Part shown: piece after piece, positions 41,627 to 51,715 of the stretch
Layout of the letters: the number at the start of each line of letters is the position of its first letter
How positions within the stretch are numbered: the first letter of the stretch is position 1
Assembly: GCF_936943645.1 (NCBI RefSeq)
Contig: NZ_CAKZJO010000056.1
Coordinates: 124,001-188,000 of the forward strand
Origin: an uncultured Bradyrhizobium sp.
Lineage (GTDB): Bacteria; Pseudomonadota; Alphaproteobacteria; Rhizobiales; Xanthobacteraceae
Length of the DNA stretch: 64,000 nucleotides
Direction of reading: 5' to 3'
Notes under the pieces: generated by a model
The model's input: the letters and a program-made list of their open reading frames with translations, nothing else
Databases searched by the model: none
What the model was told of the DNA's origin: nothing
Position numbers and translations under genes: made by a program

Positions 41627-44305
41627 GTGCTGCAAAAACTCTCGACTTATCGAAAGAAGCGTGACTTCGAGAAGACGCCCGAGCCATCGGGCAAGACCGC
41701 AGTTGCGCGCTCGAAGCAGCGGCGCTTCGTGATCCAGAAGCATGATGCGACCCGGCTGCATTACGATCTCAGGCTCGAGTTCGACGGTGTCTTCAAGTCC
41801 TGGGCCGTGACCAAGGGGCCCTCGCTGGATCCGCACGACAAGCGTCTGGCGGTCGAGGTGGAAGACCACCCGCTCGACTATGGCGATTTCGAAGGAACGA
41901 TTCCGGAAGGGCAATATGGCGGCGGCACCGTGATGCTGTGGGACCGCGGTACCTGGGAATCGGACGACGCCGAGCGCGGCTTCAAGAAAGGCGATTTGAA
42001 GTTCACCCTGCATGGCGACAAGCTGCACGGAAGCTGGGTTCTGGTTCGCATGCGCAACGACCGCAGCGGCGGCAAGCGCACCAACTGGCTCCTGATCAAG
42101 CATCGCGACGAATACGTCCGCGAAGGCAAGGACAACGACATTCTTAAGGAGGACAAGTCGGTCGCCTCCGGCCGCGCGATGGAGCAGATCGCCGAGGGCA
42201 AGGGCCGTGCGCCAAGGCCGTTCATGCTGGCGAAAAGCGCCAAGAGCAAAGCCGACGCGGTCTGGCAATCCAACCGCGCCGAAGAGGCGAAGGGGCGCAC
42301 GGTCAAGCCGGCGCCGCGCACGGCGCTGAAGGCCGGCAAGGCCGTCAAGAGCAAAGCGGTGAAGAAAGCCACGACGGCGACGAACGCCAGGAAGGTCGCG
42401 GAGATGCCGGATTTCGTGGCGCCGCAGCTCTGCACGATCGTGGAGCGGCCGCCGGCCGCCGAAGGCTGGTGCCACGAGATCAAGTTCGACGGCTATCGCG
42501 TGCAGCTTCGGGTCGAGGACGGCGAGGCGACGCTGAAGACGCGCAAGGGGCTTGACTGGACCGGCAAGTTTGCGGCGATCGCGAAAGAGGCGGGTTCGCT
42601 GCCGGACGTCGTGATCGACGGCGAGATCGTCGCGCTCGACCACAACGGCGCGCCGAATTTTTCCTCGCTTCAGGCTGCGTTGTCGGACGGCAAGACCGAC
42701 GAGCTGATCTTCTTTGCTTTCGACCTCCTGTTCGCGGAGGGTCTCGATTTTCGTCGTCTGCCGCTCGGCGAGCGCAAGGCGAGGCTGAAGGAGCTGCTGG
42801 CGGTCCGCAAGCGGAAATCAAGCCAGATCCGCTATGTCGAGCATTTCGAGAGCGGCGGCGATGCAGTGCTGCAGTCGGCCTGCAAGCTCGAGCTCGAAGG
42901 CATCGTGTCGAAGAAGCTGGACGCGCCCTACCGATCCGGACGCACCGAGAGCTGGACCAAGGCCAAATGCCGTGCGGGCCACGAGGTCGTGATCGGCGGC
43001 TACAAGACCACCAACGGCAAATTCCGCTCGCTGATGGCGGGCGTGCATCGCGGCGATCATCTCGCCTTCGTCGGTATGGTCGGTACCGGCTTCGGCGCCG
43101 ACAAGGTCAAGCGGATCATGCCGTCGCTGAAGGCCATGGCCGCCAAGGAAAGTCCCTTCGGCGGCAAGAATGCGCCGAAGAAGAGCCGCGATGTGCACTG
43201 GTTGAAGCCGGAGCTCGTCGCCGAGATCGAGTTCGCCGGCTTCACCGCCGACGGCAATATCCGCCAGGCCGCGTTCAAGGGCCTGCGGCAGGATAAGCCC
43301 GCCGAAGAGGTCGAGGCGGAGACGCCCGTCGCCACCGAACTCGCAGAACCCAAGGCGCGCAAGCGCGCAGCGAAAGCGGCCAAGCGGTCCAACGACGCCG
43401 GCGCGGAGGTGATGGGCGTCGTCATTTCCAAGCCCGACAAGGAGCTGTGGCCGGACGGCGGTGACGGCGAAGGCGTGACCAAGCTCGACCTTGCCCGCTA
43501 TTTCGAAGCGGTCGGCAGTTGGATGATCGAACATCTGAAGGGCCGTCCGTGCTCGATCGTGCGCGCGCCCGACGGCATCGGCGGCGAGACATTCTTCCAG
43601 CGTCACGCCATGCAGGGCACCTCCAACCTGCTCGAGCTGGCCAAGGTCTCCGGCGATCGCAAACCTTACTTGCAGATCGACCGCGTCGAGGGGCTCGCCG
43701 CGGTCGCGCAGATCGGCGGGGTCGAGCTGCATCCGTGGAATTGCGCACCTGATGCTTACGACACGCCGGGCCGGCTGGTGTTCGATCTCGATCCGGCGCC
43801 GGACGTCGCTTTTGCCGATGTCGTGGATGCCGCCAAGGAGATGCGGCAACGGCTGACCGACATCGGCATGGCGAGCTTCTGCAAGACCACCGGCGGAAAG
43901 GGCCTGCACGTGGTGGTGCCGCTGCTGCATGGCGCCCGCGACAAGGTGAGCTGGAAGGAAGCCAAGGCCTTCGCGCAAGGCATCTGCCAGTGGATGGCCG
44001 ACGACGATCCAGAGCGCTATCTGCTCAACATGTCCAAGAAACTGCGCAGCGGAAAGATCTTTCTCGACTATCTCCGTAACGACCGGATGTCGACGGCGGT
44101 TGCGCCGCTGTCACCGCGGGCCCGCGCGGGGGCGACGGTCTCGATGCCCGTCACGTGGGCCCAGGTGAAGAGCGATCTCGATCCGAAGCGATATACGGTG
44201 CGGACAGTACCGGGCCTGCTGGCGCGCTCGAAGGCGTGGGAAGGGTATGAGGACGCGGCTGCGTCGATTAAGGCGGCGGTGAAGAAGCTGGCGGGGAAGA
44301 CATAG
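41627..44305 (+). CDS. ligD: Multifunctional NHEJ DNA ligase LigD
   Basis: An 892-aa protein with phosphoesterase, ligase and polymerase domains in the order PE-Lig-Pol. PE domain ~residues 36-150 ([35 protein letters not shown]); ligase domain ~260-560 with nucleotidyl-lysine Lys286 in EIKFDGYRV; polymerase/primase domain ~590-892 with FDLDPAP and [13 protein letters not shown]. It starts at GTG 41627 after GAAAGG. It seals and processes DNA ends held by Ku, whose gene is divergent and probably co-induced. Confidence 0.96.
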   Translation: MLQKLSTYRKKRDFEKTPEPSGKTAVARSKQRRFVIQKHDATRLHYDLRLEFDGVFKSWAVTKGPSLDPHDKRLAVEVEDHPLDYGDFEGTIPEGQYGGGTVMLWDRGTWESDDAERGFKKGDLKFTLHGDKLHGSWVLVRMRNDRSGGKRTNWLLIKHRDEYVREGKDNDILKEDKSVASGRAMEQIAEGKGRAPRPFMLAKSAKSKADAVWQSNRAEEAKGRTVKPAPRTALKAGKAVKSKAVKKATTATNARKVAEMPDFVAPQLCTIVERPPAAEGWCHEIKFDGYRVQLRVEDGEATLKTRKGLDWTGKFAAIAKEAGSLPDVVIDGEIVALDHNGAPNFSSLQAALSDGKTDELIFFAFDLLFAEGLDFRRLPLGERKARLKELLAVRKRKSSQIRYVEHFESGGDAVLQSACKLELEGIVSKKLDAPYRSGRTESWTKAKCRAGHEVVIGGYKTTNGKFRSLMAGVHRGDHLAFVGMVGTGFGADKVKRIMPSLKAMAAKESPFGGKNAPKKSRDVHWLKPELVAEIEFAGFTADGNIRQAAFKGLRQDKPAEEVEAETPVATELAEPKARKRAAKAAKRSNDAGAEVMGVVISKPDKELWPDGGDGEGVTKLDLARYFEAVGSWMIEHLKGRPCSIVRAPDGIGGETFFQRHAMQGTSNLLELAKVSGDRKPYLQIDRVEGLAAVAQIGGVELHPWNCAPDAYDTPGRLVFDLDPAPDVAFADVVDAAKEMRQRLTDIGMASFCKTTGGKGLHVVVPLLHGARDKVSWKEAKAFAQGICQWMADDDPERYLLNMSKKLRSGKIFLDYLRNDRMSTAVAPLSPRARAGATVSMPVTWAQVKSDLDPKRYTVRTVPGLLARSKAWEGYEDAAASIKAAVKKLAGKT

Positions 44306-44328
44306 GTCCGGGCGCCGTCAATGCGCCC

Positions 44329-44415
44329 GTAGGGTGGGCAAAGCGAAGCGTGCCCACGATCTTTTTTCCTTACGACGAGTAGGTGGGCACGGCGCGTTGC
44401 GCCTTTGCCCACCCT
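44329..44415. repeat. Rhizobial GTAGGGTGGGCAAAG-type inverted repeat
   Basis: GTAGGGTGGGCAAAGCGAAGCG at 44329 is matched by GCGCCTTTGCCCACCCT near 44399-44415, with an internal GTGCCCAC/GTGGGCAC pair. A tract of six T (44362-44367) lies in the middle. It lies between ligD and the convergent DUF3309 gene and may serve as a terminator. Confidence 0.65.
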
Positions 44416-44427
44416 CCGAGATCTCGC

Positions 44428-44592
44428 CTAGATCCGACCCAGCAGCAGCAGGATCAGCAGGATGACGATGACGAGCCCGAGGCCGCCGCCGCCGTAATAG
44501 CCGGTGCCATAGAACGGGCCGCCGCCGATGCCGCTGAAGCCGCCAAGCAGGGCGATGACCAGAATGATCAGAATGATCGTACCGATAGACAT
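44428..44592 (-). CDS. DUF3309-type small membrane protein
   Basis: A 54-aa protein MSIGTIILIILVIALLGGF then a glycine/tyrosine loop (GIGGGPFYGTGYYGGGG) and a second helix LGLVIVILLILLLLG. This two-helix, Gly-rich pattern is the DUF3309 family, found widely in rhizobia. Function unknown. The ATG at 44592 follows CTGGAGGAG; the frame extends upstream without another site. A GGAAC-type promoter lies 60-85 bases upstream. Confidence 0.8.
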   Translation of the reverse strand: MSIGTIILIILVIALLGGFSGIGGGPFYGTGYYGGGGLGLVIVILLILLLLGRI

Positions 44593-44653
44593 GCGAATCT
44601 CCTCCAGCCCTTCGTTGAAAGGGTCGTTGCAACCTGTCCCGTGGTGCGAGGGC

Positions 44654-44678
44654 AACTTGCCGCAGGTTTTAAAGTTCC
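44654..44678 (-). promoter_or_regulatory. GGAAC-N16-AGTT promoter for the DUF3309 gene
   Basis: On the - strand GGAAC (44678-44674), 16 bases, AGTT (44657-44654), matching the general-stress EcfG pattern, about 60 bases before the ATG at 44592. Confidence 0.5.
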
Positions 44679-44774
44679 GGCCTTGAAACACGGGCCGGCG
44701 GCTCAACTTGCATGGAACCTTTGTAGGTGCGCCCGGCATGATTATGAGAGGATCAATCACCACGGGGCACCGCC

Positions 44775-45092
44775 ATGTCAGCACCACTCGTCGTCTCCAT
44801 CCCGCATCGGCTCGGCCGGGAGGAGGCGGTACGCCGGCTCAAGACCGGGCTTGGCCGCGCCGCTGCCAGCATTCCCGTGATGCAGGTCGAGGAGGAGCGC
44901 TGGACCGGCGACAGCATGGCCTTTCGCATTCGCGCGCTCGGGCAGATCGCGACGGGGCAGGTCGATGTCGCGGACGACCACGTCAAGGTTCAGGTCGTGC
45001 TGCCCTGGCTGCTGCAGCGCTTCGCCGAGATGGCGCAGGCGACGATCAAGAAGCGCGGGCAGTTGCTGTTGACCAAGGATGGCGGAAAGTAG
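44775..45092 (+). CDS. Polyhydroxyalkanoic acid system family protein
   Basis: A 105-aa protein: PLVVSIPHRLGREEAVRRLKTGLGRA near the start and AFRIRALGQIATGQVDVADDHVKVQVVLPWLLQRFAEMAQATIKKRGQLLLT. This is the PHA granule-associated (PHA_gran_rgn) pattern seen beside polyhydroxyalkanoate genes in rhizobia. No other PHA gene is in the window. It ends two bases before the convergent treY stop. Confidence 0.72.
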   Translation: MSAPLVVSIPHRLGREEAVRRLKTGLGRAAASIPVMQVEEERWTGDSMAFRIRALGQIATGQVDVADDHVKVQVVLPWLLQRFAEMAQATIKKRGQLLLTKDGGK

Positions 45093-45094
45093 TT

Positions 45095-47881
45095 TCAGGC
45101 GCGCACGCGCGGCCGCACCGGCTTGATCGCACTTGCCGTGCGGGCCTCGACGACGAAAGCGGGAAACTCCCGGAAGGCCTGCGCGAGCGGCAATTCACCG
45201 CTGGCAAGGCCGGGCGCGCTGTAGCCGGTCAGGTCGACGGTGGCGTCAAAGCCTTCCGGTGCGGGCCATTCCCGGCCCGCTTGCGTGAACGGTGCGAAGT
45301 GACGCCCGACCACCACGATCGCGGCAGTGCGGCCGTGGCGGCGCGCAAAGGCGATGACATGGTCGGCATGTGCGCCGCTCACCGCCAGCGGCTGGTAGTC
45401 ACCTTGAGCGAAGACGTCGGCGAGTTCGTTGCGCAGCTTGAGAAGGCGGCGTGTCCAGGCGAGCTTGATCAGGCCGTCCGGCCAGCTCTTCATCAGACCT
45501 GCCCAATCCGGATCGCCCAGCGCGCTGAGCGCCGTGTGCCGCGCGCCAAACTCGACCGGACGACGGTTGTCGGGGTCGACCAGCGACAGGTCCCAGAACT
45601 CGGTACCCTGGTAGAAGTCGGGCACGCCGGGCAGCGTCGCCTTGAGGGTGAGCTGGCTCATGGCGTTCAGCGCGCCCAGCAACGCCACGCGCCGGGCCAG
45701 CGTTTGCAGCGAATCCAGGAATTCTCCCGACAGCGCGGGATCGAGAATCTTCGCGATGAACTGCTTGACGCCGTTCTCGTAGGATTCATGCGGATTGAGC
45801 CAGCTGGTCTCTTCCTTGCCCTCGCGCGCGGCCTTCAGCGCATAGGCCTGGATACGCTCGACGAAGCCTGCATCGACCGGCTCCTGGAGCGACCATGCCC
45901 CGAGCAGCGTCTGGTAGAGCATGTATTCGAACGTCGCTGATGGCGCGCGTAGATTGCCGTGGAGCGCGAGGTGCGGCGCGTTCAACACCTTCCAGCGCGA
46001 AACTGCGCTGGTCCATTCGCCGGGAATTTCGCTGAGTGCTGCGATCCGCGCGCGCGCATCCTCGCCGCGCTTCGTGTCATGCGTGGCGGTCGCCGTCATC
46101 CCCAGCGGCCATTCCCTGGCCCGGGCCTGCATGGCCTCGTGGAAAGCGGGAACGGCGAGGCCGGTGCTGGCGGGATCGCCGCCGACCTCGTTCAGCGCCA
46201 GCAACCTGTGGAATTGATAGAACGCGGTGTCCTCCAGCGACTTCGCCATCACCGGCCCGGTGAATTGCTGTACCTTCAGCGCAAAGCGGCGCACGCGCGG
46301 CGCGCTGTGCGGCGGGCGGCCGGGCTTGAGCAGGTCCATGGTCAGGGCATCGCGCAGGAAGTCGAAGATACCTTCGTCGGCTGCGAACCATTCCGCGCGG
46401 GCGCGCGCAATGGTGTCGTCGATCAGCTTGCGGTCGGCGGCGGTCGGCCCGCTGTTGGTCAGATAGGTGCGGTAGACCGGGAAATGCAGCACGTAGAGTT
46501 CGAGCGCCTGGCGCAGGCTGTCGGCGGAAAAATCGCGGGTCGAGTAATGTCCGTTGGCGATGCGCGCGAGCAGGCGCGTCAGCACGGTGAATTCGCTGGT
46601 GAGCAGCGTCTCCAGCACACGCCGCTTGGCGTCCTTGACGTAAGGCGCTAGCTGTGGCGGCCGGTTGCTGATCTGCCGCCAGGTCTCGTCCAGTGCCGCC
46701 AATCCCTTGGCGTCGACCAACACCTGGGTGATGACGTTCATCCATTCATACCCGGTGGTGCCCTGAACGCCGGCGAAGTGCGGCAGGCGCTCGTGCTCGC
46801 ACAGGATCTTCTCGATCACGGTGTAGAACGGCTTTGAATTGCCCTGCGCGTCGCGCACCAGCCGGCGCAGCCGCTGGCAATATTGCGCGGGGTCGCGCAG
46901 GCCATCGATGTGATCGAGCCGGATGCCCTGCAATTTGCCGTCGACGACGAGCTGCTTCACCAGCCGGTGCGTGGCGGCGAAGGTGCTGGGGTCCTCGACG
47001 CGCAGGCCGGCGAGTCCGTTGACGTCGAAGAAGCGGCGATAATTGATGTCGCTGGAGGCGAGCCGCCAGTGCCCGAGCTTGTAATGCTGACGCTCCAGCA
47101 GGTGATGCAGCGCCAGCGTCTGCGCGGGACGCTCCTTGCCGGCACGATAGGCGCCAAGGCCGCCTGCGATGAGATCGGCGGCGCCCGCGATCTGCCTGAG
47201 CTCGGTCTTGAACGCGGGAGCTTCCTTGCGATTGGGACGGCGCAGTCCGGTATAGCGCGCTGCGAGCGACAGCAGACGTTTGCCGGCCTCCGTCTCGGCG
47301 GCACCCGCTTCCTTCACGATCATGCGCAGGATCTCGCCGTAGCGCTCCGGCGCGATCGGCAGGCGATGCTCGAAATACCAGGCGGAGAAGCTGCCCTGAT
47401 CCGGATCATAGCGCAGCTCGATCTCGCCGCGCTCGAGCGCCTCGCCGTAGGATGCGCCCAGGATCGGCAACAGCACGCCGCCGCGGGCACGGTAGGGCAA
47501 GAGGTCCCAGTCGATGTCGAAGGAGACAGCGTGCGGCGAGGCCTGGCCCCATTCCAGCACGTCCAGCCACCACGGATTGTCGGCGAAGTGCACGCCGACA
47601 TGGTTCGGCACGAAATCGATGATGAGCCCGAGATCGTGCGCCTCGAGCACCTCGCTCAGCCGGGTAAAGCCGGCCTCGCCGCCGAGCTCGGGATTGAACT
47701 GGCTGTGATCGACGGTGTCGTAGCCGTGGGTCGAGCCCTTGCGCGCCTTCATCACCGGCGAGGCGTAGAGATGAGTGATCCCCAGCGCCTTCAGATAGGG
47801 GACGATCGCCGCGGCCTTGTCGAAGTCGAAATCCGCGGTGAGCTGCAGCCGGTAAGTTGCAAGAGGAATGGCAGGAGGCAT
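45095..47881 (-). CDS. treY: Maltooligosyltrehalose synthase TreY
   Basis: A 928-aa GH13 enzyme that converts the reducing end of maltooligosaccharides to a trehalosyl unit. The nucleophile lies in GIRLDHIDGLRDP near residue 325 and the acid in FYTVIEKILCEHERLP near 365; ATATHDTKRGEDARARI near 620 is typical for TreY. It is the last gene of the six-gene leftward operon, one base after the treZ stop. Confidence 0.95.
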   Translation of the reverse strand: MPPAIPLATYRLQLTADFDFDKAAAIVPYLKALGITHLYASPVMKARKGSTHGYDTVDHSQFNPELGGEAGFTRLSEVLEAHDLGLIIDFVPNHVGVHFADNPWWLDVLEWGQASPHAVSFDIDWDLLPYRARGGVLLPILGASYGEALERGEIELRYDPDQGSFSAWYFEHRLPIAPERYGEILRMIVKEAGAAETEAGKRLLSLAARYTGLRRPNRKEAPAFKTELRQIAGAADLIAGGLGAYRAGKERPAQTLALHHLLERQHYKLGHWRLASSDINYRRFFDVNGLAGLRVEDPSTFAATHRLVKQLVVDGKLQGIRLDHIDGLRDPAQYCQRLRRLVRDAQGNSKPFYTVIEKILCEHERLPHFAGVQGTTGYEWMNVITQVLVDAKGLAALDETWRQISNRPPQLAPYVKDAKRRVLETLLTSEFTVLTRLLARIANGHYSTRDFSADSLRQALELYVLHFPVYRTYLTNSGPTAADRKLIDDTIARARAEWFAADEGIFDFLRDALTMDLLKPGRPPHSAPRVRRFALKVQQFTGPVMAKSLEDTAFYQFHRLLALNEVGGDPASTGLAVPAFHEAMQARAREWPLGMTATATHDTKRGEDARARIAALSEIPGEWTSAVSRWKVLNAPHLALHGNLRAPSATFEYMLYQTLLGAWSLQEPVDAGFVERIQAYALKAAREGKEETSWLNPHESYENGVKQFIAKILDPALSGEFLDSLQTLARRVALLGALNAMSQLTLKATLPGVPDFYQGTEFWDLSLVDPDNRRPVEFGARHTALSALGDPDWAGLMKSWPDGLIKLAWTRRLLKLRNELADVFAQGDYQPLAVSGAHADHVIAFARRHGRTAAIVVVGRHFAPFTQAGREWPAPEGFDATVDLTGYSAPGLASGELPLAQAFREFPAFVVEARTASAIKPVRPRVRA

Positions 47882-47882
47882 G

Positions 47883-49637
47883 CTAACCTCCGAGATGCCA
47901 GATCACCGACCACGGCGGCAGCCGGTCGCCGCTCACCTCGCCCCAGATTGGTGTGCCCGTCGCGCCGTCGGGACGCGCGATGTCCTTGTCGGAGAGATTG
48001 GCGACGAGCCGCAGCGTCGTGCCGTCGCCCATCCGCCAATGCGCCGTGAGCAGGCCGCTGTCGGCTGCCTCGGCATCGCCAAAACGCGCGTCCTCGAGCC
48101 GCGGCATGATTTCCTTGGCGCGAAGCGCGAGCAGCTCCTTGACCAGCGCAAGCCGTGCATTTTGCTGTTCGGTGCGGCCGGTCCAGTCGAGCACGGCCGA
48201 TCGCAGCGTGGCCGGATCGAGCGGATCTGGCACCTCGTCGCCGTATTTCTCGTAAGCCCAGGCATATTCCTGCTTGCGTCCTTTGCGCACGGCGTCGGCG
48301 AGCCCGCCCTGGAAATCGCAGAAGAACGGGAAGGGCACCGTCGAGCCCCATTCCTCGCCCTGAAACAGCATCGGCACCATCGGCGCCAGCAGGGTCACCG
48401 CGAGCGCCGCTTCGATCTGCTGCGGCGAAGCCAGGCTTTCGAGCCGGTCGCCGAACGGACGGTTGCCGATCTGATCGTGGTTCTGCAGGAAGTTGACGAA
48501 AGTCGCCGGCGGCAGCTCACCGCTCGGCTCGCCGCGCGATTTCTTGCCCCAGAACTCCGATACCTCGCCCTGATAGACAAAGCCGGAAGCGAGCGCGCGC
48601 GCGAGGTCCATGCGCGGCGTCTGGTAGTCGGCGTAGTAGCCGGCGAGCTCGCCGGTCAGCATCACGTGCCAGACGTGGTGGTAATCGTCGTTCCACTGCG
48701 CCCGATATTTGCCGTTCGGCGGCTGCTGCGCGGCGTCGAGCAGGCTGGCGCGATTGTCGCCGTTCTCCAGCACGAGATGGATGTGCCGCCCGGTCGCCTT
48801 GGCGAGCTCGCCGGCGGCGACGCTGAGGTCCTGCAGCATCGACTGCTCACCGGGGATCGCCATGATGTGGTTGGCGGCATCCAGCCTCAGGCCGTCGAAA
48901 CGATAGTCGGTGAGCCAGGACAGCGCGTTCTCGACCGCGAACGCGCGCACCTGCGGCACGCGATAGTCGATCGCACTGCCCCAGGGCGTATGCGCATCGG
49001 TGAAGAAGGTCGGCGCATAGCGGCCGAGGTAGTTCCCCTCGGGGCCGAAATGATTGTAGACGACGTCGAGGAACACCATCAGCCCGCGCAGATGCGCTTC
49101 GTCGATCAGCGTCTTGAGGTCCTCGGGGCGGCCATAGGCGCTGTCGGGCGCGTACCACAGCACGCCGTCATAGCCCCAGCCGCGGCGCCCTGCGAAATCC
49201 GCCAGCGGCATCAATTCCAGCGCGGTGATGCCGGTTGCGGCGAGATGATCGAGCTTTTCGATCATGGCGCGGTAAGAGCCCTTCGGCGTGAACGTGCCGA
49301 CATGGGTCTCGATCAGCACCGTCTCTTCCCACGGGCGGCCGCGCCAATCGCGCGCACGCCAGGGATAGGCATCGTGATCGATCACCTCGCTCGGGCCGAA
49401 CACATCTTCGGGCTGGAAAGCCGAAGCCGGATCGGGCACGTCGATCTCGTCGTCGATCCTGAACTTGTAGGGGGTGCCGGCGGTGAGCCCGGCAATCTCG
49501 GTGACATACCAGCCATCCTGCCGGCGCTGCATCGCGTGTCTTCGGCCGAGCAGCAAGTCGACACGGCGGGCGGCAGGCGCCCACAGGCGGAACGAAACGC
49601 CGTCCTTCGTCGGCCTCGCCCCGAAGGATGGCCTCAT
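47883..49637 (-). CDS. treZ: Maltooligosyltrehalose trehalohydrolase TreZ
   Basis: A 584-aa GH13 enzyme that releases trehalose from the TreY product. An N-terminal CBM48-like domain (KDGVSFRLWAPAARRVDLLL) precedes the catalytic barrel with FDGLRLDAANHI, HIHLVLENGDNRAS and FLQNHDQIGNRPFGDRL, all three catalytic acids present. The ATG at 49637 overlaps the glgX stop (ATGA). Confidence 0.95.
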   Translation of the reverse strand: MRPSFGARPTKDGVSFRLWAPAARRVDLLLGRRHAMQRRQDGWYVTEIAGLTAGTPYKFRIDDEIDVPDPASAFQPEDVFGPSEVIDHDAYPWRARDWRGRPWEETVLIETHVGTFTPKGSYRAMIEKLDHLAATGITALELMPLADFAGRRGWGYDGVLWYAPDSAYGRPEDLKTLIDEAHLRGLMVFLDVVYNHFGPEGNYLGRYAPTFFTDAHTPWGSAIDYRVPQVRAFAVENALSWLTDYRFDGLRLDAANHIMAIPGEQSMLQDLSVAAGELAKATGRHIHLVLENGDNRASLLDAAQQPPNGKYRAQWNDDYHHVWHVMLTGELAGYYADYQTPRMDLARALASGFVYQGEVSEFWGKKSRGEPSGELPPATFVNFLQNHDQIGNRPFGDRLESLASPQQIEAALAVTLLAPMVPMLFQGEEWGSTVPFPFFCDFQGGLADAVRKGRKQEYAWAYEKYGDEVPDPLDPATLRSAVLDWTGRTEQQNARLALVKELLALRAKEIMPRLEDARFGDAEAADSGLLTAHWRMGDGTTLRLVANLSDKDIARPDGATGTPIWGEVSGDRLPPWSVIWHLGG

Positions 49638-51712
49638 AGCGCCCCCGCGAAGGCGAGCACGGAGCGCGGCGGCGCCTTGCTGTCGATTCCGGGCGGGAAG
49701 TCGATCGTGTTCGGCTTGGCATCCGTCGTATTCAGGATCTGCTGCCAGCTCTTGTATTCGGTCATTTTGGGCAATTTGAATGCGATCTCTTCGGGGGCGG
49801 CGTTCAGTACGATAAAGATCGCGGCCCCACCGGGTTCCATCGGCCCCATCACATAGGAGAGAAACCGCCCATCCGGGAATGTCCAGTCGCTCTCGGTCAT
49901 CTCGTCGCCGGCAGGCGTCAGCCACAGCGCGCCGTAGGACACACCGTCGGCGGGACGGCCGTCGAGCCAGCGGTGGCTGCGAAGCTGCGAGAACCGGCGG
50001 CGGATATCGGCGAGATGGGCGACGAAATCGACCATGTCGTCGCCCTCCTTGCCGAGATTGTCCCAGCCGACCCAGCCGATCTCGTTGTCCTGGCAATAGG
50101 CGTTGTTGTTGCCGGATTGCGAGTTGCCGACCTCGTCGCCGGCGAGGATCAAGGGAACGCCCTGCGCCAGCATCAGGCAGGCCAGCACGTTCTTGCGAAG
50201 CTGGCGTCGCAGGCCGAGGATCTGAGCATCGTCGGTCGGCCCCTCGACACCGCAATTGTTGCTGTGGTTGTCGTTGGAGCCGTCGCGATTGTCCTCGCCG
50301 TTGGCCTCATTGTGCTTCTCGTTGTAGCTGAAGAGGTCGGCGAGCGTGAAGCCGTCATGCACCGTGATGTGGTTGATGCTGGCGCGCGGCCGCCGTCCGT
50401 CGTGGTTGAACAGATCGGAAGACGCCGTCATCCGGCTGGAGATGTCGCCGATCAGGCTGCCTTCGCCGCTCCAGTAGCGGCGCATGGCGCTGCGATAGCG
50501 ATCGTTCCATTCCGACCATTGCGACGGGAATGCGCCGACCTGGTAGCCGCCGAGGCCGAGATCCCAGGGCTCGGCGACGAGCTTGACGGTTGCCAGCACC
50601 GGATCCTGCCGGATCGCGGTCAGGAAGGAGATGCCGCGATCGAACCCGTTCGGGCCGCGCGCGAGCGTGGTGGCAAGGTCGAAGCGGAAGCCGTCGACAT
50701 GGCAGACCTCGACCCAGTAGCGCAAGCTGTCCATCACCATCTGGAGCACGCGCGGATGGGTGAGGTTGACCGACGAGCCGCAGCCGGTGAAGTCGTCGTA
50801 ATAGCGCGGGTTCTCGCGGTTCAGCCAGTAATAGGAGGCGTTGTCGATGCCGCGATAGCACAGCGTCGGACCGAGATGGTTGCCCTCGGCGGTGTGGTTG
50901 TAGACGACATCCAGCATCACCTCGATGCCGGCATCGTGCAGCCGCGCCACCGTGGTGCGGAAGGAGTCCAGGGCGTTGTCCTGGGCATAGCGCGGCTCGG
51001 GCGCGAAGAAGGACAGCGAGTTGTAGCCCCAGTAATTGGCGAGCTTCTTCTCCACCAGGATGCGGTCGTCGACGAAGCTGTGCACCGGCAGGAGCTCGAC
51101 CGTGGTGACGCCGAGCTTCTTCAGATGCTCGATCATGGCCGGTGAGGACAGGCCGCCATAGGTGCCGCGCAGGTTCGGCGGCACGTCGTCGCGCTTCTGG
51201 GTCAGGCCCTTGACGTGAGCCTCGTAGATGATCGTGTCTTCCCAGGGAATGTTGGGGCGGATCTCGCGGCGGCCCCAGTTGAAGGTCTCGTCGACCACGA
51301 CGGCCTTGGGCATGCCGCGCGCGTTGTCGCGCCGGTCGAACGACAGGTCCTCGCGCGGGCTTCCGGTGCGATAGGCGAAGTGCGCATCGCTCCAGACCAG
51401 ACGCCCCGCGAGACGCTTGGCATAGGGGTCGAGCAGCAGCTTGTTGGCGTTGAAGCGATGGCCGTGCTCGGGCTCGTAGGGGCCGTGCACCCGATAGCCG
51501 TAGAGCTGACCGGGGGAGACGTCGTTGAGATAGCCGTGCCAGACGTCCTCGGTTCTTTCAGGCAGCTCGATGCGCTCGAGCTCGCGGCGGCCTTGGGTGT
51601 CGAACAGGCAGAGCTCGACCTTCTGTGCGTTGGCGGAGAACAGCGCGAAATTGGTGCCGCGTCCGTCCCAGCTTGCGCCGAGGCGTGCGGGCGATCCAGC
51701 AGTGAGGCGCAT
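49634..51712 (-). CDS. glgX: Glycogen debranching enzyme GlgX/TreX
   Basis: A 692-aa isoamylase-type GH13 enzyme. After CBM48 (GTNFALFSANAQKVELCLFD) the barrel shows CHVDGFRFDLATTLARGPNGFD, VAEPWDLGLGGYQVGAFP and ITVHDGFTLADLFSYNEKHNEANGEDNRDG. It removes branches so that TreY/TreZ can act on linear glucan. It lies 3 bases after glgB and overlaps treZ. Confidence 0.95.
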   Translation of the reverse strand: MRLTAGSPARLGASWDGRGTNFALFSANAQKVELCLFDTQGRRELERIELPERTEDVWHGYLNDVSPGQLYGYRVHGPYEPEHGHRFNANKLLLDPYAKRLAGRLVWSDAHFAYRTGSPREDLSFDRRDNARGMPKAVVVDETFNWGRREIRPNIPWEDTIIYEAHVKGLTQKRDDVPPNLRGTYGGLSSPAMIEHLKKLGVTTVELLPVHSFVDDRILVEKKLANYWGYNSLSFFAPEPRYAQDNALDSFRTTVARLHDAGIEVMLDVVYNHTAEGNHLGPTLCYRGIDNASYYWLNRENPRYYDDFTGCGSSVNLTHPRVLQMVMDSLRYWVEVCHVDGFRFDLATTLARGPNGFDRGISFLTAIRQDPVLATVKLVAEPWDLGLGGYQVGAFPSQWSEWNDRYRSAMRRYWSGEGSLIGDISSRMTASSDLFNHDGRRPRASINHITVHDGFTLADLFSYNEKHNEANGEDNRDGSNDNHSNNCGVEGPTDDAQILGLRRQLRKNVLACLMLAQGVPLILAGDEVGNSQSGNNNAYCQDNEIGWVGWDNLGKEGDDMVDFVAHLADIRRRFSQLRSHRWLDGRPADGVSYGALWLTPAGDEMTESDWTFPDGRFLSYVMGPMEPGGAAIFIVLNAAPEEIAFKLPKMTEYKSWQQILNTTDAKPNTIDFPPGIDSKAPPRSVLAFAGAL

Positions 51713-51715
51713 GTG